A DNA stretch of 64,000 nucleotides from Euryodendron excelsum (taxonomy: Eukaryota > Streptophyta > Magnoliopsida > Ericales > Pentaphylacaceae). Under the pieces are notes generated by a model, which worked only from the letters and a program-made list of their open reading frames with translations, was not told the DNA's origin and ran no database searches. Position 1 is the stretch's first letter, and the number at the start of each line of letters is the position of its first letter. The position numbers and the translations under genes were made by a program. The stretch is from NCBI GenBank assembly GCA_033060915.1, contig CM065381.1:7663501-7727500 (forward strand), written 5' to 3'. Shown here piece by piece: positions 12,301 to 22,309 of this stretch.

Positions 12301-15294
12301 TTACAATTGCAACAATTTTACCCTTTAATTTTTCAATTGGTTGCTAATAGGTCCAATTAATAACAGAGGTTAGGAATTTCTGAGGGAAAAGAAGCATGTG
12401 CAGCGCACATGGAGGCAATAGAGGGGCATAATTGTAAAAGCACCTCCTTTCCTGCCCAAAATTGAACACGCGCTGGAAAGTACATATTTTTTCTTCATAT
12501 ATATAAATGTTAAAGACCTGTACAAACGATACATATGTACATGTTAAAGTCTGTACAAACGAAGCAAAATAGGAAGGAAGAGGTAGAGGAACAGAACAGG
12601 AAGAGAAGTGAGGAGAAAAAGGGAAAATAAAAGGAAGAGAAAAAAGGGATAGTTGATGGAGGAGGGAGAAGATGCCAAAGAGAGACAAGTAGGGAGCTGG
12701 ACTGAAGAGAGAAGAGAAAGGGAAACGAAGGGGAGGGTGGATGTGGTCGGCTACGAAAATGGTGACTCTCAATGGTGAGGATAATGGTGGTGTTGGCTGT
12801 GTGGCCTGCTGGAGCTGTGGTGGGCCATTTCCTTTCCTTTCCCTTATTTCTTTCTTTGGTAGCTCATTGCAGTCTTCTTTTAAGTAGTGGATGAGCATGA
12901 GGCCACCTGTAGCATGAGTTAGTTTGATGATACTGCCTGTGTTTAAAACTTGAAATATAGATTAGAAAACCGAAGCAATATGAGATTAGTTTATGTATAA
13001 CATTTCACAAAAGAATGAACCTCAAGATGACTCTGGCTACTGCCATGGCCCATGGAGATGGTTCAACCAAGGCAGTGGAGAGAGAGAGAGAGAGGCCTTT
13101 TTTTTTTTTCAGAGCAGTTTAGTGGGTTTCTAGAGTGAGAAAGTGGAGAGAGAACTAGGGGGTGCCATGAGGGTGGAGGTTTTGTAAGTCGTGATCAAGG
13201 AACAAAATTTTCATTTATTTCCATCGAAATGGCAGAAACGTTTCCGTTTCCTAAGACACGGAAACGAAACACTAGTAGAATAACGAAACACTACTATTTC
13301 CATCAAAACAACTAGAATATAGAAAAATGCATCAAAATGCAATGCTATATGCTAAAACAATAAATTGTGTCAATCCGAATTTAAAACTTTTCATAGATGT
13401 TGTACAATTTTCATTGAAAAAAATACGAAATATTGTACTTTAATATTTGTCACTTTTCAAATGTTTCCGAAACATCCGAAACATGTTCGAATTGTTTCCG
13501 AAATGTTTCCGTTTCTGAGCCAACCGAAACGATCTCTCGAAACGAAATTTTGATCCTTGGTTGTGATGGTGCCTGGTGGTTTCCGGTGGAGAAAACAAAT
13601 GTTTGAAGCATAAAAATCAGTTTGATTCTTAAAATCACCGCCCACAGTTGAGCAACAAAAGCTACAAAAAATCAGTTTGTTGGTGAAGTGATGGGAACGT
13701 GACTCTTCTGAACCTTGAAAACAATGCCTTAACATATTGTATTTTTCTACAATTATGGGATTCCTCCTACACATTATTTCTAAGGTATGATTTCCTCTGA
13801 AGGCATAACGAGGCTGTACATTCTGTGAAGGTGATAAGACTCAAAGATTTAATGCTAAATCCGAACACCATAGAACTTTTTTATCTTTAAACATAATACA
13901 TTTGATATGTTGTGCAAGATCAAGAATTTATAAAAATTGTTTCATTTGGATTTGGGCAAAATATATTTCCTGGAATGCTTGTGTTTTGTGGATGTATTTC
14001 CCATGGATGAAGAAGTTACAGAAAATTGTTTCACTTGTGGATGTACTTTTTCTGACACGTATATTTCGTCATGATAGGTATGGCCACATTGGGGTTGTTG
14101 TCCATGGAGATTTAGAGTGAGAAAGTGGAGGCTTAGAGAGAGGAAGTCAGAAATGTTAGTGGTAGTGGGTTTTATGAGCAATCGGCATGAAGGTGATGGT
14201 GGCATGTGGCTGTTGTGGGCTTGGAATCTCCACCACCTGAGATGGTAGTGTAGCAGTTCGGAGATGGAGAGGGTAGTACCTCTGGTTTCTGGTTTGCTGG
14301 GTCTCTCACCCTCTTCTGCCATTGCAAGAGAGAAATGTGGGAAGAGAGAGAGAAGAGAGAGGATAGAATGAGAGTTATGCATATACCTAGATAAAATTAG
14401 GTTAATTCAAATAAGGATAAAATAGTCAAATCATTTTATAATAGTGTCACGTTCCTTGCACATGACTTTTTCCGTCCAAATTCCTAACTTCTGTTTTTAA
14501 TTGGACCTGTTAAAAATCAAATGTAAAATTAAAGGTTAAAATTGTTACAATTGGAGCTAGAGGGACCAAATTGAGAATATAAGGACCACCGGTGTAATTA
14601 ACCCTATTTTTAACTGCCCAGCCTACATTAGAGCTAGGATGGTTTTATCGGCACCTTAAAATGACTTCCTCAACTACATGTGCTTGAACATAGAAATCAG
14701 AATTAGCATTAATCATGGTTGCTGGATGTCTTCACTAGTAGAGTTATCTGTGTAAGCTTAATGGACTCTCCTTGCTAATTTTGATTGGTCACGAGTGTGA
14801 ATATTGGTTTCTCCTGATTAAGTTACTTCCGCTATGTTTGAATCTTGTATATGCAAACGGATGGGAAAAGGAAAAAGCAAAGGAAAAGGAAAAGTTGGGA
14901 AAGACAATGAAGTGAAAGAAGCTAAATTAATTTATTTATTGCTTTTGTTGGATTCAAAAAATGAGTATTTATTTGTTAAGAGACTCATTTTTATTTGGTT
15001 GCCCATGAAAATGAATATGTATAAATAATTTCATTTCCATCTCATTTTCTTTTCCCTTCACAAATACAAGAACCAAATAAACATAACATTAAAGCAGGCA
15101 TAGATTCCTTCTTTTCTGGTCACATGGTTGCATCGGACATGCAAGACTTCTTTGGTACTAATCAAATATCGATACACATTCGTGTTCTTTTCCTGCAGTT
15201 TTACAAGAACTTCTGTGCTAAACTCGAGCATATTATCTGGAAACCCAAAGACGGTATGCCAAATTCTGCTCTACTTAGAACGGGGACTCTCTGA
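328..15294 (+). CDS. CIPK24: CBL-interacting protein kinase 24 (SOS2-type), 14 coding exons
   Basis: Coding exons: 328-486, 921-983, 1142-1213, 4137-4244, 4342-4416, 4539-4592, 6783-6908, 7987-8076, 9572-9694, 9902-10021, 10401-10517, 11443-11499, 11610-11684, 15199-15294. All introns are GT-AG, every exon is a whole number of codons, and they join to 444 residues plus stop, close to the 446 of Arabidopsis SOS2. Visible motifs: Gly-rich loop GEGTFAKV (16-23), ATP-binding Lys38, catalytic HRD (130-132), DFG (150-152), activation loop to APE (175-177) with Thr166 matching the activating Thr of SOS2, the NAF/FISL autoinhibitory CBL-binding motif starting NAF at 309, and a C-terminal phosphatase-interaction region ending EYHKFYKNF. 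In the family, a Ca2+-loaded CBL (CBL4/SOS3, CBL10) releases autoinhibition and the kinase activates the Na+/H+ antiporter SOS1. No lesion is seen. The oddity is gene size, due to long transposon-bearing introns. Confidence 0.95.
487..920 (+). other. intron 1 of CIPK24
   Basis: The donor follows CAG at 486 and the acceptor is TGTCCAG at 914-920. The interior is T-rich with no repeat or gene recognised. Confidence 0.85.
1214..4136 (+). other. intron 3 of CIPK24 (2.9 kb)
   Basis: The intron separates the GGELFDKI exon from the [11 protein letters not shown] exon. No exon or RNA gene is seen inside. Apart from a short imperfect inverted repeat (2786-3038) it looks like degenerate unique sequence. 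Confidence 0.8.
2786..3038. repeat. imperfect inverted repeat in intron 3, possible old MITE
   Basis: A 20-bp arm at 2786-2805 (ACCAGTTGGTTCAACTGGTT) and an imperfect reverse complement at 3019-3038 bracket about 210 bp. Such spacing fits a small non-autonomous DNA transposon, but no target duplication is visible, so the class is open. Confidence 0.3.
4593..6782 (+). other. intron 6 of CIPK24 (2.2 kb)
   Basis: It lies between the APE exon and the VLGHRGYDG exon. I found no ORF, RNA gene or clear transposon boundary in it. Confidence 0.8.
7079..7718. mobile_element. solo LTR in intron 7 of CIPK24
   Basis: The 640-bp block begins TGTTGGG and ends CCCAACA, the TG..CA inverted ends of an LTR. 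It is flanked on both sides by the same pentamer, CTATG (7074-7078 and 7719-7723). No internal retrotransposon domain and no second LTR are present, so it is a solo LTR left by LTR-LTR recombination. An internal stretch near 7168 (AACGTGGTTCGGTAGAACAA) resembles plant Copia-type LTRs; that assignment is from memory of such LTRs and uncertain. It sits between kinase exons 7 and 8 and leaves the splice sites intact. Confidence 0.88.
8077..9571 (+). other. intron 8 of CIPK24 (1.5 kb)
   Basis: Bounded by GTGAGT and a CATGCAG acceptor. No gene or transposon boundary seen in the interior. Confidence 0.8.
10518..11442 (+). other. intron 11 of CIPK24
   Basis: Runs from GTATAG to a TTCCACAG acceptor. 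It contains a T-tract near 11110. No embedded gene is recognised. Confidence 0.8.
12242..14604. mobile_element. Mutator-like (MULE) non-autonomous element in intron 13
   Basis: The first and last ~160-180 bp are inverted copies of each other: GGTTAAATTACATC at the left matches GGGTTAATTACACC read from the right end on the opposite strand. The match continues through the CAACAATTTTA, GGTCCAATTAA and AGGAATTT stretches. The flanks TATTTTTTA (12233-12241) and TATTTTTAA (14605-14613) agree at 8 of 9 positions, fitting the 9-bp target duplication of Mutator-like elements. The interior is GA-rich low complexity plus a nested hAT-like MITE. No transposase is seen; a 184-codon open frame on the - strand (12344-12898) is low-complexity and unconvincing. 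Subtracting the nested insert and its extra 8-bp duplication leaves about 2.0 kb of host element. Confidence 0.8.
13196..13559. mobile_element. hAT-like MITE nested in the MULE
   Basis: The 364-bp block starts CAAGGAACAAAATTTTC and ends GAAATTTTGATCCTTG, near-perfect inverted ends of the CAAGG type used by hAT elements. The 8-bp flanks GTCGTGAT (13188-13195) and GTTGTGAT (13560-13567) match at 7 of 8 positions, the target length of hAT. The interior is filled with short repeats of GAAACG / CGTTTC in both orientations, like hAT subterminal transposase-binding repeats. There is no coding capacity, so it would have moved on a transposase supplied elsewhere. Confidence 0.85.
14831..15087. repeat. 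probable MITE at the 3' end of intron 13
   Basis: GCTATGTTTGAATCTTGTAT at 14831 pairs, imperfectly, with the reverse complement of the right edge (GTTATGTTTATTTGGTTCTT read from 15087). The enclosed ends are GGGAAAAGGAAAA and its complement. The ~257-bp size and A/G-rich arms resemble other short elements in this window (for example near 33,930 and 25,545). No clean target duplication was found. It ends about 110 bp before the last kinase exon. Confidence 0.45.
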
Positions 15295-15690
15295 TCCGAG
15301 TCAATTGGCCTGAAGCAAAATCGGTAAGCAGGAGGAAAGCTATTCCTTCATATATGATACAGCCACTATAAGCAGACAGATCTCGGCCTCAAATAGGCAT
15401 CATAAGTTTATATATTTGTAAATTGTAGTCCCCACGTAGGCATTTAATCGCCTTGTAGATATGCCTTAAAACTGAATTACTAGTTTCATGTAGTTGCTTC
15501 GGATCCGAATCCCTTGGGTTGGGCAGTTTACCTTTTTATTTAGAGATGGTATGGGAAATTCGGTCTGTGTCTGAGTTTGTTTGAAAAGTGATGTGCAGAG
15601 ATATATATTCTCTCATGTATGAACACAAATATACATATCATTCTGTATTACGGAACTACAATATTTTTTTGGATACTACGCTTGTAAAAT
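15295..15690 (+). other. 3' UTR region of CIPK24
   Basis: This is the region downstream of the kinase stop codon. It is T/A-rich with near-upstream-like elements around 15,600-15,690 (TGTATGAACACAAATATACA, TGTAAAATAATTTGTATGG). No canonical AATAAA is placed to fix the cleavage site, so the 3' end is approximate. Confidence 0.5.
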
Positions 15691-17738
15691 AATTTGTATG
15701 GAGGGGCAATTTACGTGTTTGAAACTCGTGATGCTGAGTTACAATGGAGCAACTTTCTCGCTACGGCAAGACCCAACCTCAAGAATGAATTATGATATTT
15801 AAAAAAAAACAATAATTTCCATGGAATTGTTTTTAGATAAATCCCAAAGATCTTGGTCTTGCTCCAATATTTCCTCTTCATTGAATCTAATTTCCTGATA
15901 GAGATCAAGCTGAAAAAAAAATCCAATACGTTAGAATATCGTTATGGTCTTTAGATTCTGTTTGGAACTTGGGGGAGGGGAGAGAATGGAAAGAAAAAGA
16001 AAGAGAAAAAGAAGAAAAAATATTTTTTCTTTTCTGTTTAGTCTTACAAAGAATATGAAAGGAAAGTGAAAGGAAATAAGAGAGAAAGTGAGAGAGTGGT
16101 TGCTTTTTTCTCCATACTTTTTTCTCCTTTGCCCTCCTTTTCCGTCCCTTCTCTCTTGAGTAGGATCATCTTGTTTGGTTACTCAAGAGGGAAATGGAAG
16201 TGGTCTTTCTTTTCTTTTTGTTGGGTTTGATAATAATTAATAAAGAAAAAAGAGGTGTATAGTCTAACTCTTCCATACAAATTAATTTTTTGATAAATTA
16301 ATGGATGTATTTGAAATTAAAAATAATAATAATAACAACTACTTCCCTTTCTCTTTGTTTTCGCTCAGTTTTGGAGAGGAAGAAAAGTGCTTAAAATGTG
16401 GGTCATCTTTTTCTTTTTTATTCCACCATTCACTTCCCTTCCCCTTCTTAAAAATAATCCATACATAATATTAACTAACTTTTTCCTTCCAAACCTCTCA
16501 CTTCCTCTCCAAACTCCTCAATTCAAACGAAGCATTAGTATTACCTTACCACTAGAAAAAAAATCCGATATGTAAGAATATTGTTATGATCTTTAGAGAC
16601 TATTTGGAACTTGGGGGAGGGGAGAGAAGGGAAGAGAAAGAGAAAAGAAGGTATTTTCCCATCTCTATCTGGTTTTGTAAAGAAAAGGAAAGTGAAAAAA
16701 AAAAAGAGAGAGAGAGAAAGGGAGCAAATGATTGCTTTTTTCTTTTGGGTTTTTTCCCAAAATACTTATTTTGGAAAAGTTTTTCCCAAAATAATCAAAA
16801 GCAAAACGTTATTCCCAGAATAAGGTAAAACGCAATCCTGGGTTGCATTTTCAATGAAAATGCAATCTTGGATTGAGTTTTATAGAACGGCACAAAAGCA
16901 AAAAAAAAAAAAAACAAAAGGAAGAAGAAAACGCAGTTTGAACCTGCTTTTTCTAATTATTAAATCCTTTTTGACAACTCATTTTTATTGAAAATAATAA
17001 AACTTTATTCTAAATTTTGAAATAATAAAAATTTATTGTAAAGGTAGTATTATGGTCTATAGGTTCCATACATACCAGTATGGAAGTGGGAAGCCATACA
17101 AGAAATGAAAATATAAAACGTGATTTAAAAATATTATAGAAAAAGGGAAATGGTAGGTGATATAAGACTGTATGGCATATTTATATAAAAAAAAAGTTTA
17201 TTAAAATTTATAAAAATAGCAATATAAATTATTAGAATATTTTCATGATTAATTAAAATACTAATGCTACAATATACTTGTTATTAGAACAATTATCGAT
17301 TATCATTAAATTTTAAAGCATGAAAAAATAGCAAAAATTATGAGAGTGCTCATTTTTAAGGAGTTTTCATAATATTTTTCAAGAACTTCTGAAATGTTAC
17401 TTTAAATTATGCTAAAAATTATGAAACATATTGAAAACGTTTTCTTTAAGTTTTTCTTAAAGTTCAATAATAATTTTGTTTCTGTTCTGAAATGATTTTC
17501 TAAAAAAACAAGTTTCATGTATTGCAGATAGTTTTGCTGATAACTCTGGTGTTACCCACAAAAGATAATTCATCTAGCATATGTACTAATCATGTTGAAG
17601 TTCTCTCTGTCTCCCTCTCTCCTTTAGGATCGCCATAGAATCTCAATTTTGTTCCATACTAATCCAGTTAGGGCCTTGATTTTAATTGGCCTTTTATACA
17701 TGCAGTAAATTTCACATTTGGCTTCACAAATCTTTTTG
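15691..17738. repeat. repeat-rich spacer with a direct duplication and a lone TIR fragment
   Basis: The ~65-bp sequence at about 15,916-15,980 recurs with changes at 16,555-16,620; both contain GGAACTTGGGGGAGGGGAGA. Between and after them are GA- and CT-rich stretches. At 16,748-16,880 there is a fragment similar to the terminal repeats of the element at 17,739-21,452 (shared CAAAATACTTATTTTGG and AATAAGGTAAAAC). No gene is seen. Confidence 0.55.
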
Positions 17739-18017
17739 GATTTTTTCCAAAATACTTATTTTGGGAAAGTTTTTTCCCAAAATTATCAAAGGCAAAATGT
17801 TATTCCCAAAATAAGGTAAAACATAATACTGAATTGCATTTTCTCTGAAAACGCAATTTTGGATTGCGTTTTTTGGAAAGGCACAAAAGCTGAAAAAAAG
17901 AGAGAAGAAAACACAGTTTAAACTTGCGTTTTATGACAAAATGCAGGTTCTTAGAAAATGCAGGTTTCCCTCTGTCCCCAACAAAAATTTTGCGCCCCGC
18001 CCCCCCCCCCCCCGGGG

Positions 18018-18157
18018 GTCTATATTTTGTTTTTCCCTCTAGGTCTATATTATAGTGCTACTATTTTTGCCTCCCCGACTCTATATTTATAGTGCTACTA
18101 TTTTTGTAGTGCTATTATTTTTATCTCCCCATGTTTATATTTATATAGTGCTACTAT

Positions 18158-18190
<33 letters not shown>

Positions 18191-18280
18191 ACCCCCCCCC
18201 CCCCCCCCCACCCCCACCCCCACCCCCCCCCCCCCCCCCCCGTCTATATTTATAGTGTTACTATTTTTTTATTTCTTTCT
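18018..18280. repeat. C-tract and TATATTTATAGTGCTACTATT tandem repeats
   Basis: Several copies of a ~35-40-bp unit (TCTATATTTATAGTGCTACT plus a C-run) are arranged in tandem, ending in a ~70-base cytosine tract at 18,169-18,241 broken only by four A residues. An open frame here encodes poly-proline purely because of the C-run and is not a gene. Confidence 0.8.
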
Positions 18281-19298
18281 TTTGTGGGCACACCACTTTA
18301 TGTTAGAATTTTTATTATAAAATAAAATAATTATTTGATTTGTAATATTAGAAAAAAACAATTGATATTCTAAAAGCTTGTCCTTTAGTGAAATTGTGTG
18401 AATAACGATTATATCCTAAACATCATGTTGATTTAAGAATTAAATTCCTGTAAAAGATAAACATTAAAAATTCAGAAATCACTACTATTTTACTTTTTCT
18501 TATTTTAATGTTTTGTTTACTCATTTTTTTAGGGATAAAATAAAATTTAAAGAAATATATTATAGATTTGTTCAAGAAAATTAAACCAAAAAATTGAAAA
18601 AAAAAACTTGTGCTTAGTAATGGGAGTTTCTAACTTGATTCATGTGTAATTTGTGTGGTGCTCCATGCCAATTCTGTGACATTTCACATTCTATTTTAAC
18701 AGAAAGGTTACTGCTTCACATTGACTGTCTAGAAATAAAAAAAAATTCAACCAAGTGAAGGATAAACAAGAGCACGTGATTTGAAATTCAACCTAACCCA
18801 CGCTTTAATTAAATTGTGTTTTCAATTGCCAGTAAAAAATGAAAAAAAATCCTTGCGCATTATTTTTTTTCTTACCTTTCAAGGTTTTGTATAGGCTTTT
18901 TTTATTTAAAAAATTTTATTATATAATAGCTAAAAAACCATAGAGTTTTTTTAACAAAATTATATTTTTTGTGATGTCAGAAAATTTATAGAACCTAAAT
19001 GTTGTAATTGTCTTAAATGAAAACAACAATTTATAGCATATAATTTTATTCGCTAAGAAAATAACTATGCAAATCATAACTCTAGCCCTAATCTTAAAAA
19101 CAGAAATAAGCTTTATGGACCATGTTCGTAACAACACATTGGTTTGTCGCTAATAGAAAGGCTACTAGATAGATAATTGACAAAATCATTACTAGCTTCT
19201 GCTTCTAAAAAGTTTGAAAGTTTTGAGTCAGAAGCCAGTAACGGATATTCAATTATTTCTATTATTCGTTGTGTTGGATCAACACATTCTGTCTTTGC

Positions 19299-19451
19299 TT
19301 ACTCTGTGAAATGATACATTTCCAATATTTGTTGCATTTGATCAATCTCGCGTTCTAGCGTAGTAATGACCTTGTTGATAAGTGATCTCTTATCGTACAA
19401 GTTAGTTGAACGAGCCTTTGGGACACAGAGATCATGCCATTGGCAATACAT
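19299..19451 (-). pseudogene. short ORF remnant inside the long-TIR element
   Basis: On the - strand, 50 codons read from an ATG at 19,451 to a TAA at 19,299. The product includes LYDKRSLINKVITTLEREI, a credible amphipathic helix. An in-frame stop lies just upstream of the ATG. Surrounding - strand sequence up to about 19,700 looks less AT-rich than its neighbours and may be decayed transposon coding sequence. I do not recognise the family. Confidence 0.3.
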
Positions 19452-19744
19452 CTCTTACTCACATCGTTTATCGAGTAAGTCTTTTTATGGGAATCTTATG
19501 CATTGGTTGTCCATCGTACCGGGGTGGTCATAAGAATACATTGCCAATGAAGATGTGGCTGATCAAATCCATCGTATTGTGCATAAGGATAGGTTTGTTG
19601 AGAAACTACATTTTCAGTTATATCATTTGTTACCAACTGCGTTTGTGTTTGTATCCACTATATAGCATGGTCTTGACGGTTGGGTTTCATCCATGTTGGT
19701 TGTAGAATTCGCATGACTAGATGATACGCCACCATATAATATTA

Positions 19745-20560
19745 TATTTTGATATTATAATATTTTATTACTAATTACTAATACATTTTTAAATTTAATT
19801 ATTGATTTTGATTATAATATTTTATTACTAATTACTAACACATTTTTAAATTTAATTATTTTACTCATTATTATTTTTAGTAAACTCTTACCTACAATTT
19901 CGATATTATAATATTTTATTACTAATTACTAACACATTTTAAATTTAATTATTGTACTCATTATTATTTTTTACTAAACTCTTACAACAATTTTGATTAT
20001 AATATTTTATTACTAATTACTAACACACTTTTAAATTTAATTATTGTACTCATTATTATTTTTACTAAACTCTTACAACAATTTTGACTATAATATTTTA
20101 TTACTAATTACTAACACATTTTTAAATTTAACTATTTTACTCATTATTATTATTACTACACTCTTACCAACAATTTTGACATTTTAATATTTTATTACTA
20201 ATTACTAACACATTTTTAAATTTAATTATTTTACTCATTATTAGTTTTACTAAACTCTTACAATAATTTCTCATTATTATTTTTACTAAAACTAATTACT
20301 AACACATTTTTAAATTTAATTATTTTACTCATTATTATTTTTACTAAACTCTTACCAATGATTTTGATATTATAATATTTTATTACTAATTACTTACACA
20401 TTTTTAAATTTAATTATTGTACTCATTATTATTTTTACTAAACTCTTACAACAATTTTGACTATAATATTTTATTACTAATTACTAACACATTTTTAAAT
20501 TTAATTATTTTACTCATTGTTATCTCTATTATTTTTACTAAACTCTTACAACAATTTTGA
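19745..20560. repeat. AT-rich tandem array, period ~91-94 bp
   Basis: The motif TATTTTATTACTAATTACTA recurs at 19,761, 19,818, 19,912, 20,003, 20,094, 20,188, 20,376 and 20,467, so most spacings are 91-94 bp, with one short unit and one double spacing (a rearranged copy near 20,290). Each unit continues with CACATTTTTAAATTTAATTA and CTCATTATTATTTTTACTAA. It is a minisatellite inside the long-TIR element. Confidence 0.85.
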
Positions 20561-20900
20561 TTTTATATGTTTAAATAAAACTATCTTACCAACATAAATA
20601 AATAAAATAACTATCTTACCAACAATTCTGACATTATAATATTTACTAAACTATTACAACAATTTCAATTTTTTACATTTAGATAAAATTATCTTACCAA
20701 CATAAATAAATAAAATAACTATCTTACCAACAATTTCGATATTATAATATTTACTCATTATTATTTTTACTAAACTATTACAACAATTTCGATTTTATAC
20801 ATTTAAATAAAATTATCTTAACAACATAAATAAATAATTATGATAATGACGACACAAATAATAACTATCTTACTAATATAAATAAATAAAATATTTTACC
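20561..20900. repeat. second, related AT-rich repeat tract
   Basis: About three copies of a ~100-bp unit with ATAAATAAAATAACTATCTT and ACTAAACTATTACAACAATT follow the main array directly. They share the ACTAAACTNTTACAACAATTT portion with it, so they probably derive from the same unit. Confidence 0.6.
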
Positions 20901-21599
20901 AATGAATTAACCAACTTGATCAGTCCGTAGAATAACGGAGTTTTTTTTTCTAAAATAGCAATAGCAGCAAATATAGCTATAAATAAAATAATAGAGAGCT
21001 AGTAATCTGTGAATTGTATTATAAAATAATTATATATTTAACATTACTATTTTGATCTTGTTATTTTATTGCAATGCAAAGGAAATAGGGAGGGGAGAGA
21101 ATAGTCTGCAAAGGGCAGAGGGAGTCGGGGAGGAGAGGGGGGGGGGGGGGGGGGGGGGGGGGAAGAACAGAGAGTGAGGGGAGAGACGAAGGAGTGGGGG
21201 AAGGAGATGAAGTGGGCGGCGTTATAGAGAGAGCAAACGCAAGTGAGGCTTGCGTTTTCTGACAAAATGCAGTTCAGGCATTTTGTCACCTCCATGACTG
21301 TACCTTTTGCAGCTTTTGACAAAACTCAATCCAAAATTGCATTTTTTCTGAAAACAGAATCCGGAATTGTGTTTTACCTTATTCTGAAAATAACATTTTG
21401 CATTTGATTATTTTGAAAAAAAAAATATTTATTTTGGAAAAAAACCCCCCTTTTCCCCTTACTTTTTCCTCCCTTACCCTCTTTTTCCCTCCCTTTCTCT
21501 CTTAGATAGAATCAAACGGATAAAGGAAAATTTTAATTTTTTGTCCTTTCATTTTCTCTCCCAAAAACAGAATACAAATGGAGAAGAGGAATCATATAA

Positions 21600-22309
21600 C
21601 AAAAACAGATAAATTTCATTCCATTACAAGAGAGTAGTTCCAGTATACAATTCGCAAGCAGAGGAGACCTGCAATAAATAGGACTCACAATCCTATAAAA
21701 AACTAGGACCCGGCAGGGAAAAAACAACCAAAAACAAGGTTGTGATGGCAAAAACTAATGAACTAGCTGCCATGGCCGAGGCCCATGAATCTGAGGAACC
21801 AACACTCGGAACTGCCCGAAGCAACCACTCTCTCCAGAACCCACCTAAGATAAAATACCAGATGCATGGAAGACTCTAAAAAGACAGTAGAAACTGACAT
21901 TATATTCGGAAAACAGACTTTCTGTAGGACTGAAAATAGAGAAATACTAGCGAGGCACAACAGGAAGGAGCATGTGAACGATCTAAAATCCCGGGTTTTG
22001 GACGCCCAAAACATCCGAAAGCAGGACTTGGTAACTGTATTCTCAGGGAACCATGGCTGTGAAAGAGGCAGCCTCCCATCAATGGGAGACTAAAATAGTC
22101 GAAACAGGCTTTCTTTTTGTGTAGGAAACCTGCAAAAAAGGACCGGAAAAGAAATCTACCAAAGTCCTCTGGAAAACAACCAAGCCACCGGGCAATATCA
22201 AGAGGCCCCCTTCTGATGTGCTAAAAACTAACTAGCGTGCTGTCTGTACGAGCTCTTAGGCTTCTATTATCTATCCGCTAACTTCACTCTGATTTATTCG
22301 CAACCTGAT
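21600..22309 (-). promoter_or_regulatory. long U-rich 3' UTR region of the EBF gene
   Basis: Downstream of the EBF stop, the mRNA strand carries at least eight short U-runs of four to six (near 22,133, 22,222, 21,876, 21,720, 21,733, 21,694, 21,600 and 21,562). In Arabidopsis, U-rich motifs in the EBF1/EBF2 3' UTRs mediate EIN2-dependent translational repression. Whether these runs do so here is inference, and the transcript end is not fixed by the sequence. Confidence 0.45.

Larger units (their letters stand above)
17739..21452. mobile_element. 3.7-kb element with long terminal inverted repeats
   Basis: The left ~220 bp (17,739-17,960) and the right ~210 bp (21,241-21,452) are diverged inverted copies: both carry AATAAGGTAAAAC, CAATTTTGGATTG and CGTTTTNTGACAAAATGCAG-type stretches. 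A C-tract sits about 260 bp in from the left end and a matching G-tract (21,139-21,162) about 290 bp in from the right, so the symmetry runs to about 300 bp. Long TIRs suggest a Mutator-like element, but no target duplication is clear. The interior holds a short ORF remnant and an AT-rich tandem array; no complete transposase remains. Confidence 0.55.

Noticed and set aside
12344..12898. 184-codon open frame on the - strand in intron 13
   Set aside because: The product is Ser/Pro/Phe-rich low complexity from GA/CT-rich DNA inside a transposon, overlapping its terminal repeat. No domain is visible.
18055..18255. Open frame with a long proline run
   Set aside because: The prolines come only from a cytosine homopolymer; the frame has no protein-like sequence outside it.
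21047..21322. 91-codon - strand frame with proline run
   Set aside because: It lies in the right terminal inverted repeat of the long-TIR element; the proline run comes from a G/C homopolymer.
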